DNA from: Vitellaria paradoxa
Taxonomy: Eukaryota; Streptophyta; Magnoliopsida; Ericales; Sapotaceae
Assembly: GCA_019916065.1 (NCBI GenBank)
Contig: CM034240.1
Span: forward strand, 17,035,894 to 17,099,893
Length of the DNA stretch: 64,000 nucleotides
Direction: 5' to 3'
Position 1 is the stretch's first letter. Every line of letters starts with the position of its first letter. The notes below the pieces were generated by a model that saw nothing but the letters and a program-made list of their open reading frames with translations, did no database searches and was not told the DNA's origin. Of the stretch, positions 45,044-55,109 are shown piece by piece. Both the position numbers and the translations under genes were made by a program.

Positions 45044-47454
45044 TTAATATCTCAAGGTATCCGGACAAATTAGTTAATTCCATTAAAATTGAACATCAAA
45101 TGAAAACAAAGTTTTAATATCCTCAAACAAGCTACATCAAATCTAATTTGTTATTTTAGAAATCAGTAGCTGCTCACCTATACATGCCTAGAATGTTCCT
45201 GAATAACTCCACATAATCATAGGGAAAAAAGAGAGAATTCCATACTGGTGACAGGGACGCATACAGATCCACCAAAGGTAACAGTTTGAAGATTGTACTG
45301 CATCAGCAGCTTATTATCTGAAACCAAAATGAATAAGAAACCAATTTAGAATTGTCATTAGCTGTAGGCATTGTGAACACAAAAGCTATCAAAATGCAAG
45401 AAAAGAAAGCAGGATTGGTGGGAATTAAGAGTCATCAGTAAGCTTAATTATTTTATTGCATGTCAAACAGTGGGAGGAAATTAAAAAAAAAGAGTGAGAG
45501 GAAAAGAAAGAAAAGAAAATCCCGAGCCTGAGAGCCCCACAAACAAAATTATCCACAGCAAGAAATAAACAACCATGCCAAAAGACTGCAAATAAGTTCA
45601 ACTTCACCAAAACAGAGATTCTCAATTCAAGGCAAGCCAAAAATAATGGGTCCAAGCTTGTTTCCAGAACAAGTAGCATTGCTAAAGATTAAGAAAAAAA
45701 AAAAAGGGATAATACGTCCAAGCTATTTCCAATACGTTTTAAAAAATATAGAAAAAATTCATTTGTCATTATTGAATCTCGCATAGCATCTTCACACCAT
45801 TTACTAGAATACTTGCATTATCAAGGCAAATATATTGTATCCAGGCAAACTGACCTGAAGTTATCAAATATTTGAACTTGGCCTCTGCCATTTTTCTAGA
45901 TGTATAACTCTGATAAGTACAATCAAATTCTACATATTTCGACATTGCTAATTATGCATGATGCAATGAGTGGCGGGTCACTTTGTTCTGGGCCTAATTC
46001 ATCCCCTCATCATTCACATAAATCAGCACTTCTTTTATGATTCTGAGCTTTGAGACCTAATTTCAATTTAGTAAATTAAACCAAATTTCAGTAACATGTA
46101 TATCTTTGGTCACCAAAAAAAAACACGTATATCTTTAACTGATAATGTTCAGTAAGGTATACACTTCACTTCTTGCATTTTAAAAACATTCAGTTCTCTT
46201 CACTAATTTTGCAATGTCCATTTATACAGGCCTAATGGCCTGTATGTTTTCATTGGGGCTTAGTTTTGTTTGTCCATGGACATTCCTATTTGCCCACAGA
46301 CCTTTCCCAGGTCCATCTGGCAGCTCCAACTGGGTTCGAAATTCTTAATAATTTATATCACAAAATCTGCACTTGATCGAAGGACCTTAACAGACCTCTC
46401 AGCAGATCGTTTCAAGAGGCCTCCTATTGGTACCAGCTGGTAGCAACACAAGGGACTTTCCCTCAACATTTTCTACTTTGGATGCATAAGACTCAAGATA
46501 ACCATCATTGGCATTTTTGGCAACTAAATATTGTATTTAGCAACCTAGCCTGTTAGATAAAACCCAAATGGTAACCTCAAATACAAGCAGACTTCAGAAA
46601 GGAGAGGGGAAGCAAAAGTCAAATTCAATAATCAAACTTCTAATCTAAGCTCATCTGGAGCAAACCTAAAAAAAGTTGGGCTCTATTTTATATTTTATTT
46701 AATCTTCATTGGCACATCATTATTATTTATTTATTGTTGATAAGTTTCATTGGCACATCATTCACATAACGTTTTCTGCAATTGAGCACTTTCTAATTCA
46801 GGAATGATATGCAAAAGAGATGACCAAGGGCAAAACCACCTTTAAACCCCACCAAAAGGAAGCAAACTGTGAATCAGTTCCTCTAATGCAAATGAAAGCG
46901 CTGGCCAGCCAAAAGAAACAACAATAAATGAGAATGACCAAATGCAAGAAGTTAAATAATTAAGAGAAAAATTCTTCTCATTACTCAACACATCCTTGGA
47001 AGATGGCATGTCATGTAATGCTTTGTGCTTCGAAGGATCCCCATGCAATCCACCACCCAATCTGTTTCTTCTGGTAAAATGCTTCCACTGCACCGGACAA
47101 TCTTTCCCCAATATCTGGTCCCACTGGACTCACTTGACATAGGAAGCGGATAAATCCAGGAGATCTAGAACAAGCTTGTTTCTACTGCATTCTCAGAAAA
47201 TGTTATAGGCACGCCAATCATATTGATGTAATTCTAAAAGCACATTTATTATCAATTTCTAAAACTCGTTCTCTAATCTAAAACTTTCCACAATCAAACG
47301 GATAGCATCTTTAAAAACTGAGAACGTGGTCATTTCCAGGTTGTATACAATTATGGACCCAAACACAAATACAGAAAACTATCAAAATACTAGAACAACC
47401 TGCTTTCAGGAAATATATTTTAGAATGGTTCTCTAGAATGCACTACAAAGCTTG

Positions 47455-48175
47455 TTTTCATATCACCTCTGATTATCCATTTCTAAGAACAAATACTCTT
47501 TACAATAGCAAAAAGGAACAAAAGGTAATAGCTTAAGATGGATCAGTAAAACCCTTTATGAGCTATAAGCAGTTGATCTCAACATAAAGATTAGAACTTT
47601 GCATGATAACCTTGTCTTTCTGACAATGCAATGTTTAGATAGGTCAGTTCAAAGCTATTGACTTAAAACTTTGAACTTGAACAAATGAATCCTTGTAGAT
47701 TTTTTAAATTTGTAGAATACTTGATCAAGTTTCCTTGTTATAGTTATATCATGTTTGTGAATATGCGATGCAGCGACGGGCGATAAAAACCACAAAATGG
47801 AGACCTTCCACAAGTTTGTTGAATTTCTGCACAGAAACTGCCAAGCAAATAGGCAACTATTGCAAAGGTTCACAGATCTATCAGAACAGTAGGAAGAGAA
47901 TAGGATCTCTGTATATTATTAATCTAAAAAAAAACCATATATAGAAAATCCTTGACCAAACAAAATTCTAGTAAGGCTTAAATCAAGCAAAAAATAAAAG
48001 AAATCACCACAAAAGAGAAAAATTACCCAAAAAGACAAATTTGACTAATGCCAAATTGGACACAAAGTAAAGAAAAATAAATCTTCTCAAAAGAGACTAA
48101 AAGAAGGAAAAAAAAATTCTAAAATTGATCCTGGATAAAATAAAACTGATAACTAAATATAATTATTTGACAAGT
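47455..48175. other. About 700 bp insertion found only in block B
   Basis: Homology with block A breaks after CTACAAAGCTT (A 31640, B 47450) and resumes near GGCAACTGCCATAATAGAA (A about 31725). The insert contains GATGCAGCGACGGGCGATAA, loosely like the LTR start of the 41.3 kb element, so it may be a decayed solo LTR. No coding sequence. Confidence 0.4.
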
Positions 48176-48489
48176 TTTCAAAACCAAGTAGGCAACTGCC
48201 ATAATAGAACCCTGTCACAAATTTCAGCCTGCATCAACATGACACTTTTTCATACTGTCACAAATAGTGTAGTCCACATATAAACCACTAGAATGTCCTT
48301 TCTAATGTTTCTCTTTAACAATTTTGAAAATAAAAGTTTGCAGTATATTCATTATGTGGCTAACACATGTCATCTCAGCGTAAGCTATTATCCAAAAATC
48401 ATAAGCTTAATTTTGAGGAATAGACAGTCATAAGAGTGGGAACTGACTAAGCACGTCAACAGAAAACATAGTAGATAGATTGAAAAGAA

Positions 48490-48710
48490 TAACACTTGTC
48501 CTCATTTGTTATTTATTTATTTATTTTTTCCAACGAATGAGGTTAGTTCAATCTCTTTGGATTCTTTTATATAGTTTTTTGGGGATTTATCTTCTACCTT
48601 TCATGTATAGCAGCAGGGGCTCTTTTGGGTGTTTTAGATATTTTTGTATATTTCGTGTTTATGGGTTGCACCTCCTTGGTGCTTGGAATCTAATTTAATA
48701 AAAATGCCCC
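48490..48710 (+). mobile_element. LINE 3'-tail relic, block B copy
   Basis: Counterpart of 32040-32240 with the same GGGGCTCTTTTGGGTGTTTT and TTTCGTGTTTATGGGTTGCA segments. Confidence 0.45.
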
Positions 48711-49627
48711 AGCAAAATTGCCTGGAGAAGATTAGGGTGGGAACCCAACTTTAATATGAAAACTGCTAGGTAAATTTTTTTTTAAATAGTACTTAATATC
48801 ATTTATTTCCATATTTATTATTACAACTGATTTTGTATGTATGACTTTATTAATATATGTAACTAAATCTTTAGTATTAATTGGTTTTTTACACTCCTGA
48901 TCAAGAGAAGTATAGGGCACATGGACAATTGCGATTGTGCTGATCAAGTATAACACACCTGGAGGCCGTTCCGCTCTTTCACTAGATGGTCTAGCATTTG
49001 GAACTGGTTTTACTGCTGCAGGTTGAAGAAGACAGAAGGGATAGAATAGGAAATATAAACAGAGTAAACAGCTACAATGTAACAACATATACAAGCACTG
49101 GCCACAAAAAATTATAGTGTTACAACATATACAAGCACTGACCCTTAGTCTTGAGCCAGCACCAAGCTGAGAGTCCTTCAATATTGTCCAATCAAATACA
49201 TAATCAAACTGATAGCTTGCACAAGCATATCAAGATATTAAAGTTAAATACAACACCCCTGATATCAATAAATCAAAATTACAGATGCTGTTCCTCATTT
49301 GTGATGTACAAACCCTTTCCCCCCCCCCCCTTCCTCAGGCTTTCAATCTATTCAATTTTAACTGTCGTTAGCTAATACCCAACAATGAAATCTAAACTCC
49401 CTTTTTCCTTATAGAATCAAAGTTCACTAATTTTCTTCTAACGCACATAGTTTGAACTGAGTGGTAACATATTAGTTGATAACTGATATAATAGCTTCTG
49501 ATGGAAAACAAGACAATGTCTTCTTGATGACTATTGGAGTTGATTTCTAATAAGGATAGCATGTGGGAAATTCATAATAACCTGAAAACGATCTCAATGA
49601 TCAGCCAAAAGTTTTGCCCGTGGAAAA

Positions 49628-50166
49628 AGGAGAAAGGAGAAATAACTTCAAAAAGGAGAAAGGAGAACCAATCTGATGGGAAAAGTAATACTATGAGGCC
49701 ATGGTATTACACATCCCCCACGCCCTGGATTTACATCCCCCACGCCTTGGATTTGCTTCCCGCCAAAATCCAAAGATTCAAAATTATTTTCTGTCATATC
49801 TCATGTCAAATCATATCTTTTATCCTATCAACCAAACACAAAAAAATAATTCCATATAAAAAATTAATCCCATGTTATATCTAATCCCATATATTATCTA
49901 TAATATTACTTATATCCCGCCATCCAATCCTCCAAATCAAAGATAGCTTAAGTGATATTAGAAATCATGTACTTATGTGCTAATTGTGTGTTTCTTTATT
50001 TCTTTCATTTTGTAATATTGAAGACAATCTGCACAGAATACTACAATTTCAAGAGGGGCATCTTCCTCTTACAGTTGGTGATTTAGAAAAGTGCTTGAAA
50101 AGGTTGGTTTTTATTTTATTTTTATTCCTTGGGAACAGGGTTAACTTAATTGTGGCTTGCCGGCCT
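49628..50166. other. Intergenic stretch at the right edge of block B
   Basis: No gene recognised. A short tandem duplication (ATTTACATCCCCCACGCC) at about 49710-49755 may belong to a MITE-like sequence ending near 49935. Confidence 0.4.
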
Positions 50167-50181
50167 TATGGCAGGAGGGTT

Positions 50182-51322
50182 GTTTTTTTTTTTTTTTTTT
50201 GAAAAGTAAGATAAATATATTAAATAAATACAAAATCTTAAGGGCATACCCTGTATTTACATTCACTGCTCAAAATCTCTGTCCAAACAGGATAACTATA
50301 CCAAAAGATCAAATCCAATAAACAATCCCAGCTCATCTCAAGACATAAAACAACCAATTAATATCAAACTAGATATGCTCCATGACAGTACATAGCCTAA
50401 CAGAAAAACCCAATTAATACTAACTAGCAGTGTGAACTGCTACTAATCAGCATACTCATCATAAGAGCTTGAACCCAATTGATACCCAATTAATACTTCA
50501 GTCAGCATTTTGTCCAAGCAAGCCTCAGCAGAACTGCAAAAAGCAACCAGCAAAGCAAACAGCAAAAGCAACATCAACAATGCAGCTCTCAGCAATTCTT
50601 CTCAAGACAGCACCCAACTCCATTTTCACTAGGCAGAAGTAGCAGCAGACTAGATGATGCAGCAACAACATACCATTAGATAAATCCGTGCAACTGCAGC
50701 TTTAGCAGAACTCAACAGTAACACAATCAGCCTATTACCATATCAACAAATTCAACAGAACTCAGCAGCAAAATATGGTGCAGCACAACACTTAATCCAT
50801 CACAGCTAAACAGAGAGCCAATAAAAAAGCAAGCATTATGCCATGTGGAGCAGCAAATAATCGTAGTTACTACTCTAATCCACAAATCTGCATCATCCGA
50901 CAGTAATGGCCATGGTATAACTCTCCCATGAGTGCATAACACATAAATAAAATCTCATCTGTCTAAATCAGATGAGATGGGGAGGTTCCAGTTGTTGATT
51001 ATGAATCTGTTGGAGTTGTGATTTGGTATGGAAGAGAGGTTTAGGAACCTGCATTTTACCAAGGACAAAATAGCCTTTAATATGATAACAACATCAGTAT
51101 GATTGTTTTCATATAGCCGCCTATTCCTTTCTCTCCATATCGAGTAAATCATTGCTGCAAGACTGAATTTGCAAATGGAATGCTGGAGGCTGTTGCTTTT
51201 AAGATTGTTATTGGCCCAAGAAATGAAATCTTCCCAACTTTGAGCATGGCAGCTAGACCACACTTGTCCACAAGGGACTTCCATATTATCATGGCAAACG
51301 GACAGGTGATAAGTAAGTGAGA
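50182..51322 (-). pseudogene. 5'-truncated L1-type LINE with 15 bp target duplication
   Basis: The minus-strand frame 51284-50955 reads WEDFISWANNNLKSNSLQHS, LAAMIYSIWRERNRRLYENN and FIINNWNLPIS, the extreme C-terminus of a plant L1 ORF2. The 3' UTR runs to a poly(A) seen as a T run at about 50183-50200. TATGGCAGGAGGGTT is present exactly at both ends (50167-50181 and 51323-51337), showing a recent insertion, 5'-truncated to about 1.1 kb. Confidence 0.88.
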
Positions 51323-51604
51323 TATGGCAGGAGGGTTATATTTTAGTAGAATGAGAGTATGGGGGAATTCAGGCTTAGACTAACTGAGCAGAGATTTTTT
51401 CCTATATATGCGCACTATAAGATCAGTTAACATTTGGAAATACTAAACAAATTCTCCAGATCTTCAGATAAAAAATAAACATACAATTAATTGCAATTCT
51501 GAATGACATTACATTAAACAAAAATCTGAATGGCATTACAAAAATGTATGACAATAGTCTCATCTAGAACAACTACAACAAAGGGAATGTATACAAAAAT
51601 TTGC

Positions 51605-53446
51605 TTATGAGACCTCGGATGCTGTAATTCCCTTTGGCAGGATACCCTCCAGACATATCTCAACTTGATAAATATTCTTTTCACATAGTTTATCAACCAG
51701 AGAATGGCAAATACATTTACTGAGTGTGTAACCTATACTAAACATATAATCTAAAACAACTAAAGCATCATCCAACTTATCTCCTTGTGAGAGACACTGA
51801 ATTAGTCTTTCCAGCGTTTGCTGTTGTGGTTTGAGCTTGTTTTCCAGCATTGTAGCCAACCATTCCATCCCTTCAGTGAGATATCCTTTATTGCTTAATC
51901 CAGTTATGATGAAATCATGAGTACAGACTGCTGGTTCCACACCTCTATTTAGCATATCTTTCCACCATCTTTTTGCTTCATCCATATCTCCCATCTCGCA
52001 AAGTTTTTCTAGGAGGGCAGTGTAAGTGGCAGTTGAAGGCTGCAAACCCTGAACCAGAAGTTCATTCAAAAGTTTTGTACTTTCAGCAATTTTCCCTTCC
52101 CTGCAGAAACCCTGAATCAAAGAATTGTATGTGATAATATCACGATAGATTCCCTTCTCAGCCATTTTGTGAAACAACTCACGAGCTTCATCTGCTCTTC
52201 CATTCAAACACATTCCTCTGATCATAGTGTTGTATATCACTGTGGTCTCTTTATAACCCCTACAACCCATTTCCTTGTAAAGCTTCTTTGCACCTTCTAA
52301 ATCACCAACCTTACAGAATCCATAGATGAGTGCATTGTATGTGTATTCGTTTGGGACTATTCCCTTATGAACCATCTCAAACCACAACTTCCGAGCATCC
52401 CCAATCCATTTCATCTTACAAAGACCAAGTATCATTGTTGTATACATGAACCTATCTGGAGCATATCCTCTGTCCTTCAAATCATTGAAAATCCGAAATC
52501 CTTCCGGCCGCATTCTTCTCTTACATAGTCCGCTGATAATTTCCTGATACGTAAAAATATCCGGTTGATGGTTTTTTGCAATCATGGTATGAAGGAGAGC
52601 TGATACTCTAGAATAGCACCCATTCTTACAAAATCCAGATATCAACTTATTAAAAGCAACATTACTGGGAACAAACCCATCATCCAAAACTTGCCTAAGA
52701 AGCTCGTAGCCTTTGGAAACATTGTTATCAATGCAAAAAGCTTGAATTAGATATTCAACTGTTTCCACATCCCCCACAACACCACAATCCATCATCTCCC
52801 CGTACAACTTCCAAACAATATCTGTTCGCCTGGCCCGAACTGAACCCAACAAAGCCGAATTGCACGTCATTAGTGATGGGAAAATACCAAGCTTCTGCAA
52901 TTCATCAAACATATCCAGTGCTTCCTCAATTGACCCATTTTCACATAGACATCTAATATAAGCCTCTAAAGAAGCTGGTTTAGGAGTAAAATTTATAGAA
53001 CTCAAGAACAATTTCGCTGCATTGGCAGCTTTTGCCTCTACAAGACTATCAAAAATCACATTACACGAAAATTTATCCGGCACAAAGCCACCGTGAGATC
53101 TCAGCCAATAAAAGAAACGGAGAGAGAGAAATACATTGTTTTGCTGCCTCAAGAGCTCAAGAAAAAAGCAGGGGTCGAGGAAATCAATGGATGGGAAATC
53201 AGATACCAGAGTTTGTTCCCACCTGGGTCGAGTCCGAATCACCCTCGAAACATCTTTGGCGATCTGGGTAAAGCTCTGAAGCTTCTGCTGTTGATGGGTC
53301 TGCTCAGTTTCTTCACCGCCAACCTCTCCTCCGCCACCACCGTTGCCGCTGCCTCCGAGGTTTCGGATTTGGGGGTTGGGTTTTCGCACGGTGCGAGGGC
53401 TTTGGCGGACTAAGAGACTTGCAAAAGAGGGCGGAGGTCTTGCCAT
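51605..53446 (-). CDS. P-class pentatricopeptide repeat protein, 613 aa, intronless
   Basis: An intact single-exon gene. The N-terminus (MARPPPSFASLLVRQSPRTV) is rich in Ser and Arg with few acidic residues, as expected of a mitochondrial or plastid transit peptide. A Gly-rich linker and the conserved segment IAKDVSRVIRTRPRWEQTLV follow. About 13 tandem 35-residue PPR motifs then run from about residue 125 to 580. Well-formed examples are FTYQEIISGLCKRRMRPEGF, YTYNALIYGFCKVGDLEGAK and ITYNSLIQGFCREGKIAEST. No E, DYW or SMR extension is present, so it is a P-class protein, a group that binds single-stranded organellar RNA to affect its processing, stability or translation. The overall layout resembles Arabidopsis At5g18950 from memory (tentative). 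The start codon is the first ATG of the frame; a fold-back transposon lies 175 bp upstream. Confidence 0.92.
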   Translation of the reverse strand: MARPPPSFASLLVRQSPRTVRKPNPQIRNLGGSGNGGGGGEVGGEETEQTHQQQKLQSFTQIAKDVSRVIRTRPRWEQTLVSDFPSIDFLDPCFFLELLRQQNNVFLSLRFFYWLRSHGGFVPDKFSCNVIFDSLVEAKAANAAKLFLSSINFTPKPASLEAYIRCLCENGSIEEALDMFDELQKLGIFPSLMTCNSALLGSVRARRTDIVWKLYGEMMDCGVVGDVETVEYLIQAFCIDNNVSKGYELLRQVLDDGFVPSNVAFNKLISGFCKNGCYSRVSALLHTMIAKNHQPDIFTYQEIISGLCKRRMRPEGFRIFNDLKDRGYAPDRFMYTTMILGLCKMKWIGDARKLWFEMVHKGIVPNEYTYNALIYGFCKVGDLEGAKKLYKEMGCRGYKETTVIYNTMIRGMCLNGRADEARELFHKMAEKGIYRDIITYNSLIQGFCREGKIAESTKLLNELLVQGLQPSTATYTALLEKLCEMGDMDEAKRWWKDMLNRGVEPAVCTHDFIITGLSNKGYLTEGMEWLATMLENKLKPQQQTLERLIQCLSQGDKLDDALVVLDYMFSIGYTLSKCICHSLVDKLCEKNIYQVEICLEGILPKGITASEVS

Positions 53447-53620
53447 CCAGTGTCAGTAATGATTCTCCGATTATGACTGTAGAAATACATAAGAAAACTT
53501 AGATATATCTATATGTATATTGTGTACTTACACGAGTTGGATCTTCGATCAACTGAGAGAATACATCCCACCGCACAAAGTTTATCGCCTGCCAAACAAA
53601 CAGACTGCTGGAGAAAACGT

Positions 53621-55099
53621 GATTTTTTTTTTTTTTTTTTTTGCGCTGATATTATATTTAAATTTTGATTGATTAAATATCGATGATTTTTCAGTATTTA
53701 AAAAAAAAAACTGTTGCCTGATAAAACACCTTCGAAATAGTGCTTTTAAATAATTTTTTTAGTTGACAAAGCTTTTAAGAAACGATCTTTCAAACAATAT
53801 TTTTAAAAAATATCATTTCAAAAAATATTTTTCAAAAGTGTAATTTCCAAAAATAATTTCAAAAAATATTATAATATTTACACATATAGAGAATATTATA
53901 TGCAAATGTGTATATTGTAGGTGCATTTTGTTTGCTTAAAATTGCTAAAAAACTATGAAAATTCTAGAAAATTTTTAAAAATTATTCAATTTTTATTTCA
54001 CTGTACAAATTATAAAATTAAAAATTATTTCAATTTATCTCATTTTATCTTACTTTTTGTCACATCAAATGCCTCCTGTATATTGTATATAAATATGATT
54101 AGTTCTATGCACAGAATGCATAGAATTTTTTTTTTTTGCCTTAATTTTTATCATTTTTGAAATTGTTGAGTTAAAATTGTTGGAAGAAAAATGGTTGGGT
54201 TAAACTATTTTTAACCCTAGGAAAAAAAATGGGAAGAAAAATTGTTGAATTAATTTTTTTTTCTTTTTTGCAAACTATTGGTTTTTTTTTCTTTTCTTTT
54301 TTTTTTTTTTTGTAAATTCTTCTATGACTTTTGAGAATTTTCAGAAGGGCTCCATCTAATTCAAGGTAAAATTCTACAATTTCTAGTTTTAAAGTTAATT
54401 TCAAAGTATAAAATTAGAACAATATATGTCACAATTAGTTGTTAATTATTTATTTGAATTTTTTCTAATAAAATCCTAATATTTCTTTAGTATGAACTTT
54501 TTCAAGTGAATTTTTGTATATTATTTAAAATGAATTTTTAATTTTTTTAAACAAAATTGGCTGTACCTCCTTTTTCTGGCCTATTTTTTAATTTATAAAT
54601 TTAGTAAATTAAGTTTTGATTTTGTTATTTAGATTAAGGAAAAAAACAATTTTAACCCTACAATTTTTCTTCATAGGGCAAAAAATAGTTTAATCCAATC
54701 ATTTTTCTTCCAACAATTTTAACTTAACAGTTAACAATTTCAAAAAAAAAAAAATTAGGGTAAAAAAAACTATATGCATTCTGTGTATAGCTAATCATAT
54801 TTATACATATTTGTATATAAAATTCTCTCTATGTATAAATATCAAACTAAGTTGAAAACATTATTTGCAAGGGGTTTTTTAAAAACACCTTTTGAAAGGA
54901 TATTTTTAAAAAAATACTATTTGAAAGAGTATTTTTTAAAAGAACTCTTTCAACTAATGCTTTCTTATTTAAAAAAAATTATTTAAAAACACTCTTTCTA
55001 AGGATGCTTTCTCAGCTAATAGTATTTTTTTAAATATTAAAAATTATTAGTGTTTAGCTAAAATTTAAATATAACATCAGCACAACGTAAAAAAATTCA
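53621..55099. mobile_element. Fold-back Mutator-like element, 1.5 kb, near-complete inverted repeat
   Basis: The whole unit is two arms of about 700 bp in inverted orientation. Left GCGCTGATATTATATTTAAA matches the reverse complement of the right end, GTGCTGATGTTATATTTAAA. The inner parts match as well (for example AAATATGATTAGTTCTATGC against AAATATGATTAGCTATACAC; TTAAAATTGTTGGAAGAAAA in both). AGAAAACGT flanks both sides exactly (53612-53620 and 55100-55108), a 9 bp target duplication. No coding sequence. The symmetry centre is near 54.4 kb. It sits immediately upstream of the PPR gene. Confidence 0.8.
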
Positions 55100-55109
55100 A
55101 GAAAACGTA

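Larger units (their letters stand above)
40638..49215 (-). pseudogene. Casein kinase I-like (CKL) 3' fragment, block B copy
   Basis: Minus-strand exons: 49143-49215 (YQFDYVFDWTILK, the kinase end), 48959-49022 (KPVPNARPSSERAERPP), 46989-47123 (RLSGAVEAF...LHGDPSKH...MPSSKDV) and the last exon at about 40638-40891 (SNRAAISSNKPSSSDHI, later LRKFELLTIGTEKRK and stop). The last exon carries the conserved CKL C-terminus. Damage: the acceptor of exon two reads CAA instead of CAG, exon three has an extra T in the AFTRRN motif, and its donor GTAAGT has become TTGAGT. The kinase domain exons are missing. The intron before the last exon has swollen to 6 kb through later insertions. An intact parent gene must be elsewhere. 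Confidence 0.82.
41020..49627 (-). repeat. Segmental duplication, block B (CKL 3' region)
   Basis: Collinear with block A over many short stretches. Block B lacks the 4.4 kb gene fragment and the MULE of block A but carries its own insertions: LTR element (41348-43271), SINE (43343-43468), two MITEs (43877-44234 and 44271-45043) and a segment at about 47455-48175. Homology ends at GCCCGTGGAAAAA near 49627. The last CKL exon (40638-40891) lies just left of the shared part. Confidence 0.8.

Noticed and set aside
53093..53413. 106-codon open frame on the plus strand
   Set aside because: Antisense to the N-terminal part of the intact PPR gene.
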